Shown here: in pieces, positions 38,954 through 47,512 of the stretch
How positions within the stretch are numbered: position 1 is the first letter of the stretch
Layout of the letters: each line of letters begins with the position of its first letter
DNA from: Natronospira bacteriovora
Lineage (GTDB): Bacteria > Pseudomonadota > Gammaproteobacteria > Natronospirales > Natronospiraceae
Reading direction: 5' to 3'
Length of the DNA stretch: 64,000 nt
Assembly (NCBI RefSeq): GCF_030848495.1
Contig: NZ_JAVDDT010000002.1
Span: 1 to 64,000 of the forward strand
Made by a program: the position numbers and the translations under genes
The notes under the pieces: model-generated
Seen by the model: the letters and a program-made list of their open reading frames with translations, nothing else
What the model was told of the DNA's origin: nothing
Database searches by the model: none

Positions 38954-39907
38954 ATGGAAATGAGCATTCTTGTATTGGGTCTTCTGGCGGTTCTGATCGC
39001 CGTCTTTCTGGCGCAGGGTCTGCGCATCGTGCAGCAGTCCGAATGCATGGTCATCGAGCGTCTCGGCAGCTTTCACCGGGTGCTCAACCCGGGCATCAAT
39101 CTGATCATCCCCTTCGTTGATCAGCCGCGCCAGGTTACGGTGCAGGCCTACACCCGTACCGGTCAGCGCATCATGACCAACACCAATCGCATCGACCAGC
39201 GTGAAACGGTGCTGGATTTTCCCGGTCAGCCCATGATCACCAAGGACAACGTGGCCGTGCGGGTGAACGGTGCCATCTACTATCAGGTGGTGGATCCGAA
39301 ATCCGTGGTCTATACGGTGGAGAATTTCGTGCTGGCGGTGGAAACCCTGACGCGCACCACCCTGCGTTCCGTGGTGGGTAACCGTGAGTTGGACGACCTG
39401 CTGGAAAACCGTGATGAGGTGAACCAGCGCCTGCTCACCATCCTGGATGAAGCCGGTGAGAAATGGGGCGTGAAGGTCACCCGCGTGGAAATCCAGGACA
39501 TTGACTTGCCGGCCGAGGTGGAAGAAGCCATGCGCGCCCAGATGACCGCCGAGCGTAAGCGGCGCGCCACCGTGACCGAAGCCAATGGTATGCGGGAAGC
39601 GGAAATCAAGCAGGCCGAGGGTGACAAGGAAGCGGCCGTGCTGCGCGCCGACGGCGATCGTGAAGCCGCGATTCGCCGTGCCGAAGGTGAGCGCCAGGCC
39701 ATTGAGACCATTCTGTCAGCGGGCGGCGATAAGGGCCTGGATGCGGAAAAGGTCACTGGCTATCTGCTGGGCCTGGAGTACCTGCGCACCCTGCCGAACA
39801 TCGCCCAGAAGGGCGACCGTGTCTTCCTGCCGGCCGAGTTCAGCCAGCTGGGCAGCACCATCGGCGCCTTCAGCGAACTGGCAGGCAAGATGCGCAGCCA
39901 GGGCTGA
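38954..39907 (+). CDS. SPFH/stomatin-family protein (QmcA-like)
   Basis: A 317-residue protein. One N-terminal membrane helix (ILVLGLLAVLIAVFLAQGL) is followed by the SPFH/band-7 domain (VIERLGSFHRVLNPGINLIIPFVDQ in parts, 30-190), including TRTTLRSVVGNRELDDLL and VTRVEIQDIDLP. A charged coiled coil EAEIKQAEGDKEAAVLRADGDREAA (about 200-245) precedes the C-terminal LPAEFSQLG tail. It forms oligomers at membrane microdomains and may regulate FtsH-like proteases. Operon with nfeD. An intrinsic terminator follows 25 nt after the stop. Confidence 0.93.
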   Translation: MEMSILVLGLLAVLIAVFLAQGLRIVQQSECMVIERLGSFHRVLNPGINLIIPFVDQPRQVTVQAYTRTGQRIMTNTNRIDQRETVLDFPGQPMITKDNVAVRVNGAIYYQVVDPKSVVYTVENFVLAVETLTRTTLRSVVGNRELDDLLENRDEVNQRLLTILDEAGEKWGVKVTRVEIQDIDLPAEVEEAMRAQMTAERKRRATVTEANGMREAEIKQAEGDKEAAVLRADGDREAAIRRAEGERQAIETILSAGGDKGLDAEKVTGYLLGLEYLRTLPNIAQKGDRVFLPAEFSQLGSTIGAFSELAGKMRSQG

Positions 39908-39932
39908 TTCCCGACCTTCGCTTGTCATTCGA

Positions 39933-39961
39933 CGGCACCCCATGCAGGGGTGCCGTTTTTT
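39933..39961 (+). terminator. Intrinsic terminator of the nfeD-stomatin operon
   Basis: CGGCACCCC (39933-39941) pairs perfectly with GGGGTGCCG (39947-39955) around ATGCA, followed by a run of six T. Confidence 0.95.
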
Positions 39962-40015
39962 ATTCGAAGCCCCCTGCAGGCGCGGATTTATCCGCGCAAT
40001 GGCCTGAATCCGACG

Positions 40016-40855
40016 TTAATCAAACTCGGAAAAATTCCCCGGCTTGTTCAGTTTCCAGTCATAGCTGATGTAGCGAATACGGTCGGTCTCATCGATTTTC
40101 TCGCCCACCCGATCATCGGCATGCGCCTTGATCCAGTCACGCACCGAATCCGCCTCCCACTTGAAGTGATTCTCGTACCAGTCGAACAGGCGGGTCAGAT
40201 AAAGGGTGCGGCCATCCACCTTGAGGTGACGTTCGGTGTTCAGGGCGCGCCGGGTGTTTTCCGCCAGCAGCGCCCCCAGATTGTCGGCGGTGTAGATCTG
40301 CTTGCGCAGGGGCGGGCAGCCCACCGAGGCGCAGTTCACCGCGAAGTGCACCCGGGCATCGGCCCAGTCCCGCTCCTGAAAGTCATCCCCTAGCAGGGTG
40401 TCCTTTTCCATGCCGTCCAGGCTGTACTGCCGGCCGCCGATCTCGAACAGCTCGCGCTCGAAGACGTTCTTGCGCAGGGGGTTGTAGCGCCCGCCGTAGT
40501 CCCAGACGGATTCCACCAGCTTGCCGTCCGGCTTCTCCTCGAGAATGTGGGCAATCATGAAGAAGTTGTAGGCGTTCAGCCAGAAGGCGTTGGCGGCTTC
40601 CCGCTCGTCCAGTGTGTCGGGATCGAAGTCCTTCAGCGCCTCGCGCTGTCGGCTCACCCGCTCCATGCTGTCTTCATCATCCAGGGCCGCCTGATAGTCG
40701 AAGGCCGAAACCAGGCCGTCCTGGTCCAGATCCTTCTCACTCAGGTGTTTTTCCAACAGTGCCTGGTAATCGGCGAACAGTGCCTCCATCGAGTCGGCGG
40801 ACGCCGGATGGAGGATGAAGAACAGCAGAAGGGCGGTGAGCAATCGAATGGTCAT
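40016..40855 (-). CDS. Exported DUF547 protein
   Basis: A 279-residue protein with a signal peptide (MTIRLLTALLLFFILHPASA). The DUF547 domain includes ANAFWLNAYNFFMIAHIL (about 88-105) and the invariant VHFAVNCASVGCPPL (about 168-182) with conserved Cys and His. Family members resemble papain/transglutaminase-fold proteins, but no activity is established. EF-hand-like DLDQDGLVSAFDY near 42-54 may bind Ca2+. It is probably cotranscribed after the downstream-numbered VTT-domain gene (84-nt gap). Role unknown. Confidence 0.85.
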   Translation of the reverse strand: MTIRLLTALLLFFILHPASADSMEALFADYQALLEKHLSEKDLDQDGLVSAFDYQAALDDEDSMERVSRQREALKDFDPDTLDEREAANAFWLNAYNFFMIAHILEEKPDGKLVESVWDYGGRYNPLRKNVFERELFEIGGRQYSLDGMEKDTLLGDDFQERDWADARVHFAVNCASVGCPPLRKQIYTADNLGALLAENTRRALNTERHLKVDGRTLYLTRLFDWYENHFKWEADSVRDWIKAHADDRVGEKIDETDRIRYISYDWKLNKPGNFSEFD

Positions 40856-40939
40856 GGTCTCTCCCTGATCACACTTGTCTGAGCTGTCTGACGGTCTTGA
40901 CGCCGGGATGTTTCGTGACGTCGCCGTTGCCCCCGTGTC

Positions 40940-41584
40940 TCAGTGGCGCTTGCCCATCAACCTGGGGCGCAGCCAGGCTGCCAGCAGGAACAGGCCGGCG
41001 AGCAGGAACAGGGGCAGCAGCTGCCAGACCGACAGGGCGTCCTCGCCCTGGGCGGCACTGCCGATCCCGTAGATGGCCACCGCATACACCGACCACTTGC
41101 AGCCGAGACCAATGACGACCGCCGTGATATAGCCCGGCAGCGGTAGCCTCAGCAGGCCGCCGGCATAGTTCACCACCGAGTGGGGAAAGCCGGGCAGGGC
41201 GCGCAGGGCAATTTGGGTGAGTACATCGCCGCGTTTCTCCAGCAGATCGATGATGGCCTGGGCCTGGCCGCCCGGTTGCCAGTTTCGTGTCAGGCGGTCG
41301 GCAAAGAGATGCGCCCCCAGGGCGCCGAGCAGACTGCCGGCAATCAATACCGGCACACTGATCCAGGGAGCCTGGAAGGGCGCCACGACCCAGACCAGGG
41401 TGCTGCCCGGCAGGGCGAAGGTGAACAGCAGGCCCTGAATCAGAATGATCAGCAGCAGGGCCAGGGGATTGCCGGTGAAGCGTTCACCCCAGTGGAACAG
41501 GGTGTCCAGATCCACCGGTTGCCAGACAGCAATCAGCAGGCCCGCCGCCACGATGCCGATCAACAGGAGCAGGCGCGGGTTCAT
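40940..41584 (-). CDS. TVP38/TMEM64-type VTT-domain membrane protein
   Basis: A 214-residue inner-membrane protein of the DedA/SNARE-associated (VTT) family, about six hydrophobic helices. Family motifs are FALPGSTLVWVVAPF, a GALGAHLFADRLTR segment with basic residues, and LRALPGFPHSVVNYAGGLLRLPLPGY (the conserved R-x3-FP/N-Y-x-G loop). DedA-like proteins flip phospholipids or undecaprenyl phosphate; the exact substrate here is unknown. Its ATG overlaps the stop of the upstream sugar-dehydrogenase gene (ATGA), so the two are coupled. Confidence 0.87.
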   Translation of the reverse strand: MNPRLLLLIGIVAAGLLIAVWQPVDLDTLFHWGERFTGNPLALLLIILIQGLLFTFALPGSTLVWVVAPFQAPWISVPVLIAGSLLGALGAHLFADRLTRNWQPGGQAQAIIDLLEKRGDVLTQIALRALPGFPHSVVNYAGGLLRLPLPGYITAVVIGLGCKWSVYAVAIYGIGSAAQGEDALSVWQLLPLFLLAGLFLLAAWLRPRLMGKRH

Positions 41585-42699
41585 GAGGCGTCCCGCTCAA
41601 CCCGCAGCAGCTTGCCGTCCCGGCTGTCGGTGAGCAGATAGATCGCTCCGTCCGGACCGACCCGCACATCCCGCATTCGCTCGCCGACTTCCCGGAACAG
41701 GCGTTCTTCTTCCCGGGCCGATTCACCATCCAGGCTGACACGAAGGATGGCCCTGGCCACCAGGCCGGCGATCAGCAGATCGCCCTCCCACTCCGGAAAC
41801 TGCTCGCCGCGATACTGGCTGAGGCCCGCCGGGGCGATGGCCGGTGTCCACACCAGCACGGCTTCTTCCATGCCCGGCAAGGTGCGATGGGGGCTGATGC
41901 GGGCACCGGAGTAGTCAATGCCATGGGTGGCGGCGGGCCAGCCGTAGTTGGCACCGGGCCGGATGATGTTGAGTTCATCACCGCCCCGCGGGCCGTGCTC
42001 ATGGGACCACAGCAGGCCGCTGCCCGGATCGTGCACGATGCCCTGGATATTGCGATGCCCGTAGCTGTAGATCTCCGGGCGCCGCTCTTCATCGTCCACG
42101 AAGGGATTGTCCGGTGGCACGCTGCCTTCGTCGTTCAGGCGGATCAGGGTGCCGAGATGATTGTCCGGCTTCTGGGCCTCTTCCCGGTAATCGAAGCCAT
42201 CGCCCAGGCCCAGCAGCAGGCTGCCGTCGGGCAGAAAGGCCATGCGCCCGCCATAGTGCACCGGTGTCGAACGGGTAGGCTCGGCGTCAAACAGCACTTC
42301 CACATCCACCAGTGCATGCTCCTGCAGGCGCCCGCGCACCACCCGGGTGGTATTGGCGCGGGCCGTGCCATGGGCCAGGCTCAGGTAGAGCCAGCCATTG
42401 TCCTCGTACGCCGGGTGGGGCAATACCTCGAACAGGCCGCCCTGGCTGGCCACATAGGCCTCGGGCACGCCCTCGACAGGCTCCGGCTGCAGCTGGCCGT
42501 CGGCATCGATCAGGCGCAGCCGTCCGGCACGTTCGGTCACCAGCATTCGGCCGTCCGGCAGAAAGGCCAGCGACCAGGGATGATTGAGGCCATCGGCCAC
42601 GGTTTCGATGCGGTAGTTCACCTCACTGGCCTGGGCCGGGACGAGCAGCAGCAGGCCAAGCAGGGCAGATACAGTCACAAGGAGGCGTTGGGTGATCAT
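41581..42699 (-). CDS. Exported PQQ-type soluble sugar dehydrogenase (YliI/Asd-like)
   Basis: A 372-residue protein. Signal peptide MITQRLLVTVSALLGLLLLVPAQA, then a six-bladed propeller of the glucose/sorbosone dehydrogenase family: GLNHPWSLAFLPDGRMLVTERAG in parts, HYGGRMAFLPDGSLLLGLGDG, YSYGHRNIQGIVHDP with the catalytic-type His, and WSHEHGPRGGDELNII. These enzymes oxidise aldose sugars with PQQ in the periplasm. No PQQ biosynthesis genes are in the window. The start at the signal peptide replaces a longer open frame. Cotranscribed with the VTT-domain gene. Confidence 0.9.
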   Translation of the reverse strand: MITQRLLVTVSALLGLLLLVPAQASEVNYRIETVADGLNHPWSLAFLPDGRMLVTERAGRLRLIDADGQLQPEPVEGVPEAYVASQGGLFEVLPHPAYEDNGWLYLSLAHGTARANTTRVVRGRLQEHALVDVEVLFDAEPTRSTPVHYGGRMAFLPDGSLLLGLGDGFDYREEAQKPDNHLGTLIRLNDEGSVPPDNPFVDDEERRPEIYSYGHRNIQGIVHDPGSGLLWSHEHGPRGGDELNIIRPGANYGWPAATHGIDYSGARISPHRTLPGMEEAVLVWTPAIAPAGLSQYRGEQFPEWEGDLLIAGLVARAILRVSLDGESAREEERLFREVGERMRDVRVGPDGAIYLLTDSRDGKLLRVERDAS

Positions 42700-42762
42700 G
42701 GCGAAAGCGTTCCCGAATGGATAGGATGCAATGAAACTACCAGAATATGGCCGGGAGAACAG

Positions 42763-43221
42763 ATGATGCGGACGTTCCTGTCCTGGGTAGGGCTGTGGTT
42801 GGCTGCCGCCCTGACCACCGCGGCCCTTGGCAGTCTGGTGCAGAGCTGGCACAACATGAGCGCCATTGCCGCCTTGGGTGTGCCCGTCACGGCGGGAGAG
42901 CGTCTGGCCGCCATGGGCGCCGACCTGATCACCTTCGGGCCGGTCTGGGCGATCCTGGTGGCCCTGGCCCTGCTGCCGGCCCTGCCCATCGCCGGGCTGA
43001 TCACCCGACGGCTGGCGTCACTGTCCGACCCCATCCGCCGGCAGACCTTCTACGGGCTGGCCGCCTTCATCGCGGTGCTGGCCCTGCTGCTCATCATCAA
43101 TACCCTGGCCCCCATGACCCCCATCGCCGCCACCCGCAGTGCCAGCGGCCTGCTGGGCATGGCCCTGCCGGCCCTGGCCGGTGGCTGGCTGTTTGCCCGC
43201 TACAGCGGCGGGAAACATTGA
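42763..43221 (+). CDS. Hypothetical four-helix membrane protein
   Basis: A 152-residue protein with four predicted membrane helices (about 5-25, 60-85, 100-120 and 128-147). An exported loop contains VQSWHNMSAIAALG. Start MMRTFLSW has GGGAG upstream; ATG at 42766 is equally possible. It is divergent from the sugar-dehydrogenase operon. I do not recognise a family with confidence. Confidence 0.65.
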   Translation: MMRTFLSWVGLWLAAALTTAALGSLVQSWHNMSAIAALGVPVTAGERLAAMGADLITFGPVWAILVALALLPALPIAGLITRRLASLSDPIRRQTFYGLAAFIAVLALLLIINTLAPMTPIAATRSASGLLGMALPALAGGWLFARYSGGKH

Positions 43222-43272
43222 ACCGCGGGCGGCGTCGGAATCGGCAGGTCTCAATGAATGGGAGCACACCCC

Positions 43273-43491
43273 ATGAATGAGAAAGAGAAAGCCCTCACCC
43301 CGGAAGAAGGCGATCGCCTGCTCGACGAGGCGCTCAAGGGCGGGCATCGGCAACTCATCGTTCCCCCGGACCATGCCTTAAGCCTGCAGGCGACTCGCCA
43401 GCTCAAGCCCTGCAAGGACGAAGCCTTCTCGCTCCATGACGACGGCACCGCCTGGGCCTCCGGAAGCGGTGATGGAACCGGACTCGAGTAG
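43273..43491 (+). CDS. Small hypothetical soluble protein
   Basis: A 72-residue acidic protein beginning MNEKEKALTPEEGDRLLDEAL, preceded by GGGAG nine bases upstream. It has one Cys (LKPCKDE) and no signal peptide. A start at 43258 is possible. The opposite-strand frame is judged a shadow because its composition is Ser/Pro/Arg-rich. No function can be assigned. Confidence 0.45.
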   Translation: MNEKEKALTPEEGDRLLDEALKGGHRQLIVPPDHALSLQATRQLKPCKDEAFSLHDDGTAWASGSGDGTGLE

Positions 43492-43554
43492 GCAATGGTG
43501 TTGGCGATGCCAGTGGGGTGATGATTGCGGTTGCCGGTGATCGGGATCACGGGC

Positions 43555-43611
43555 ATAAAAAAGCCCACTGCCGGGAACAGTGGGCTACAGATTAGTGGTC
43601 GGGGTGAGAGG
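43555..43611. repeat. 57-bp direct repeat, distal copy of tRNA-Pro 3' end and terminator
   Basis: Identical over 57 bases to 43938-43994. The copy holds the terminator AGCCCACTG/CAGTGGGCT with its A-run (T-run on the minus strand), the spacer, and the last 16 bases of tRNA-Pro. After that it diverges. It suggests an attachment-type or recombination duplication at the tRNA 3' end. Confidence 0.9.
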
Positions 43612-43758
43612 GCCAGGCGAGACCGAAAGGCCGGTGGCCTTTCGCAGCTCGACTGGCGCCCGGTCCATGGACGGACCGGGCCGGGCTTCCCGTCGCGGAG
43701 GCAGGATGCCGTAGCAGGGAAGTGAACCGTAGGTTCAAATCCTCCCCTCTATTGGCCG
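43612..43758. other. Structured gene-free spacer with several hairpins
   Basis: CGAAAGGCC/GGCCTTTCG is enclosed by GCCAGGCGAG/CTCGACTGGC. Next come CCCGGTCC/GGACCGGG, GGCA-GGA-TGCC (a CsrA-like GGA loop) and TGAACC/GGTTCA. The last lies in GGTTCAAATCC, a tRNA T-arm-like string. AGAGGG at the start can pair with CCCTCT at 43745-43750. No coding frame is convincing. It may be a small RNA or a decayed tRNA-associated insert. Confidence 0.5.
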
Positions 43759-43934
43759 GGAACCTCGCCCCCCTTTTCTCGCGCCCACAGCCAATGGGAT
43801 TTTTCCTCTCGCGAGGCGCGACGAGCGTAGTGTAGCCCCTGTGCTACATGAGCGAGGAGCAACGAAGTCGAGAGGGAAAATGCCATTGGCCCAGAGGGTC
43901 AACTGTGGGTGCGAGAAAAGGGGGGCGAGGTTCC
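43759..43934. repeat. Large GGAACCTC cruciform element B
   Basis: The 176-bp element has 32-nt outer arms (43759-43790 and 43903-43934) that pair with one G-U at the same place as in element A, although 10-12 arm bases differ from A. The inner stem is CCAATGGG...CCATTGG around GTAGC/GCTAC. It lacks the second inner stem of A. No ORF. It fills most of the interval between the two 57-bp repeats. Confidence 0.9.
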
Positions 43935-43937
43935 ATA

Positions 43938-43994
43938 ATAAAAAAGCCCACTGCCGGGAACAGTGGGCTACAGATTAGTGGTCGGGGTGAGAGG
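43938..43994. repeat. 57-bp direct repeat, tRNA-proximal copy
   Basis: Contains the working tRNA-Pro terminator and the 3' end of the tRNA gene. Identical to 43555-43611, 383 bp away. Confidence 0.9.
43940..43969 (-). terminator. Intrinsic terminator of tRNA-Pro
   Basis: On the minus strand AGCCCACTG pairs with CAGTGGGCT around a 7-nt loop, then TTTTTT. A second identical copy lies at 43557-43586 as part of the direct repeat. Confidence 0.9.
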
Positions 43995-44055
43995 ATTTGA
44001 ACCTCCGGCCCCTGCCTCCCGAAGACAGTGCTCTACCAGGCTGAGCTACACCCCG
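43979..44055 (-). tRNA. tRNA-Pro (CGG)
   Basis: 77 nt including an encoded CCA. Acceptor CGGGGTG/CACCCCG, D-arm GCTC...GAGC with CAGCCTGGTA, anticodon loop TTCGGGA giving anticodon CGG, T-arm GGAGG-TTCAAAT-CCTCT. The sequence resembles E. coli proK. Its 3' end is duplicated downstream. Confidence 0.95.
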
Positions 44056-44114
44056 ACGACAGGCGCGGAATCATACGGGATCGCACGGCGCCTTGCAATC
44101 GTTGCCCGCCGGCT

Positions 44115-45083
44115 TCAGTTCTTGCGCCGGGCGGAGAGGTGAGCGAGGGCGGAAAGGGCCTCACGGAAGTTGCTGGCGGGCAGACAGTCCAGGGCGGACA
44201 GCGCCCGTTCCACGGCGGCATCCGCCTGCTGGCCGGCATAGTCCAGGGCTCCGGTCTCGTGGATGGCGGCGGTCACGGCCTCGATGCGTTCCAGGCCGCC
44301 CTGTTCGATGGCTTCTCGGATCAGCTGGCGCTGCTCGGGGCTGCCTTCGCGCATCGCGTGGATCAGCGGTAGGGTGGGCTTGCCCTCGGCCAGGTCGTCG
44401 CCGACATTCTTGCCCATGTCCTCGCTGGAGGCGCTGTAATCCAGCACATCGTCGGTGATCTGAAAGGCCTCGCCCAGGGCCATGCCGTACTCGCTGAGCC
44501 CGTCCTGAACGGCTTCCTCGGCGCCGGCCAGCAGGCCAGCCGTGCGGGTACCCGCGGCAAACAGGGTCGCGGTCTTGCGGCGAATCACCTCCAGGTAGCG
44601 TTCCTCGGTGGTGTCCGGATCATTGCAGTTGAGCAGCTGCAGCACCTCGCCCTCGGCGATGCGGTTGGTGGCATCGGCCATGATGTCCATGATGCGCGGC
44701 TGGCCCAGGGACACCATCATCTGGAAGGAACGGGAATAGAGGAAATCGCCCACCAGCACGGCGGCTTCATTGCCCCACAGGGCGTTGGCGGTGTCCCGCC
44801 CCCGGCGCAGCTCGGAGGCATCCACCACATCGTCATGGAGCAGGGTGGCGGTGTGGATGAACTCGATCACCGCCGCCATGGTCACGGGTTTCGCGCCCTG
44901 GCCACCGGCGGCACGGGCGCCCAGCAGCACCAGCAGCGGGCGCAGGCGCTTGCCACCACTGTTGACGATGTAGTGGCCGAGCTGGTTGATGAGGGCGATG
45001 TCGGAGTTGAGCTGGGCATGGATTTCCCGGTCGACGGCCGCGAAATCGTCCTCTACCAGTGCGCGAATCTGTTCCAGGGTCAT
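44115..45083 (-). CDS. ispB: Octaprenyl diphosphate synthase IspB
   Basis: A 322-residue trans-polyprenyl synthase making the ubiquinone/menaquinone side chain from FPP and IPP. First Asp-rich motif LLHDDVVDASELRRG, second motif ITDDVLDYSAS, plus GGKRLRP and FLYSRSFQMM. The start MTLEQIRALVEDDF matches E. coli IspB; 37 upstream codons are rejected. Divergent from rplU, the usual arrangement in gammaproteobacteria. Confidence 0.95.
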   Translation of the reverse strand: MTLEQIRALVEDDFAAVDREIHAQLNSDIALINQLGHYIVNSGGKRLRPLLVLLGARAAGGQGAKPVTMAAVIEFIHTATLLHDDVVDASELRRGRDTANALWGNEAAVLVGDFLYSRSFQMMVSLGQPRIMDIMADATNRIAEGEVLQLLNCNDPDTTEERYLEVIRRKTATLFAAGTRTAGLLAGAEEAVQDGLSEYGMALGEAFQITDDVLDYSASSEDMGKNVGDDLAEGKPTLPLIHAMREGSPEQRQLIREAIEQGGLERIEAVTAAIHETGALDYAGQQADAAVERALSALDCLPASNFREALSALAHLSARRKN

Positions 45084-45212
45084 GAGCTGATCGAGTATCC
45101 GGGAGCGGTGACGGGCGCTGATGCTAGCAGTCCGGCGCGGGGCCGACAAATGCCGCCTTCCCAGGGTCGCTGGCACCGTGCGCACCGGCGGCAATTAAGG
45201 GCGCGCGGGTAT

Positions 45213-45241
45213 TTGACCCGGGCGCCGGCACGGGCTAGAAT
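45213..45241 (+). promoter_or_regulatory. Sigma70 promoter of rplU-rpmA
   Basis: TTGACC (45213-45218), a 17-nt GC-rich spacer, and TAGAAT (45236-45241). A leader of about 85 nt precedes rplU. Confidence 0.8.
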
Positions 45242-45334
45242 GCGCGGCTTCGCTCAAGGGCCTTTGCGACCCTGGTCCTGGGGAATCCTGGTCTGGGCCG
45301 GGGTTCAACAAGCTTTATCTGGAGACAAGTCCCG

Positions 45335-45649
45335 ATGTACGCCGTAATCAAAACAGGCGGGAAGCAGTACCGCGTCAGTGAAGGTGACACCATCCGCGTG
45401 GAGACCCTCGGCGCTGCCGAAGGTGATTCCATCGAGTTCGATCAGGTTCTGATGATCGGTGAGGAAGGCAAGGAGCCGAAGATCGGCGCCCCCTTCGTGG
45501 ACGGTGGCAAGGTCACGGCAACGGTCAAGGCTGAAGGCCGCCACAGAAAAATTGACGTGATCAAGTTCAAGCGGCGCAAGAACTATCGCCGCCACTATGG
45601 TCATCGCCAGCCCTACACCGAAGTTGAAATTACCGGCATCAAGGGCTGA
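45335..45649 (+). CDS. rplU: 50S ribosomal protein L21
   Basis: A 104-residue protein beginning [14 protein letters not shown], with [23 protein letters not shown] near the end (in parts), the L21 signature region that contacts 23S rRNA. Full length. First gene of rplU-rpmA, GGAGAC upstream. Confidence 0.98.
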   Translation: MYAVIKTGGKQYRVSEGDTIRVETLGAAEGDSIEFDQVLMIGEEGKEPKIGAPFVDGGKVTATVKAEGRHRKIDVIKFKRRKNYRRHYGHRQPYTEVEITGIKG

Positions 45650-45715
45650 CAATTGGCGTTTCCGGGCGGGCCCGGGACGTGAGATTCGCCAGACAGCATT
45701 TCGAGGTAGCGCAAG

Positions 45716-45973
45716 ATGGCACATAAAAAGGCAGGCGGCAGTACACGTAACGGTCGCGATTCCGAGTCAAAACGGCTGGGCGTCAAGCGCTTTGGCGGCC
45801 AGGTCGTGAGCGCCGGCAGCATCATCGTGCGCCAGCGGGGCACCCAGTTTCACGCCGGTGAAGGCGTGGGCATGGGCAAGGACCACACCCTGTTCGCCAC
45901 GCGCGACGGCAAGGTGTCCTTCATCACCCGCGGCCCGAAGAACCGCAAGTTCGTCTGCATCGAAGCAGACTGA
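45716..45973 (+). CDS. rpmA: 50S ribosomal protein L27
   Basis: An 85-residue protein: [29 protein letters not shown] in two parts, then [15 protein letters not shown]. The N-terminus reaches the peptidyl transferase centre. No N-terminal leader of the Firmicutes type. It follows rplU by 66 nt. Confidence 0.98.
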   Translation: MAHKKAGGSTRNGRDSESKRLGVKRFGGQVVSAGSIIVRQRGTQFHAGEGVGMGKDHTLFATRDGKVSFITRGPKNRKFVCIEAD

Positions 45974-45998
45974 ATTCAGACGGTTTTTCAGGATGTGC

Positions 45999-47225
<1,227 letters not shown>

Positions 47226-47256
47226 GTCCGGGTGGTGATTGAACGGGGCCGGAACG

Positions 47257-47281
47257 AAAAAGGGCTCCCGATCGGGAGCCC
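47257..47281 (-). terminator. Intrinsic terminator of tRNA-Leu
   Basis: On the minus strand GGGCTCCCGA pairs with its perfect complement TCGGGAGCCC, followed by TTTTT. Confidence 0.9.
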
Positions 47282-47289
47282 TTCGAAGA

Positions 47290-47376
47290 TGGTGCCGAGG
47301 AGAGGACTTGAACCTCCACGGGGTTACCCCCACCAGCACCTGAAGCTGGCGCGTCTACCAATTCCGCCACCTCGGC
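47290..47376 (-). tRNA. tRNA-Leu (CAG)
   Basis: 87 nt with encoded CCA. Acceptor GCCGAGG/CCTCGGC, anticodon stem GCCAGC... with loop TTCAGGT giving anticodon CAG, a long class II variable arm (GGTGGGGGTAACCCC), and T-loop TTCAAGT. Its own promoter must lie between it and rnr. Confidence 0.95.
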
Positions 47377-47512
47377 AGTGACCGGCGGTGCCGATCAAGG
47401 CCGCGAACTTTACCGCCAGCCGTGGCGATTGTCAACGCGCCCATGAGCACAAATTCAAAATTTCGCCCGGCGGCCCTGTTGGCTGTCGGGGCAACAATGA
47501 GACAATGAAAGA

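Noticed and set aside
43715-43755. tRNA-Sec or second tRNA gene suggested by GGTTCAAATCC
   Set aside because: No acceptor, D or anticodon arm can be built around it; only a T-arm-like string exists.
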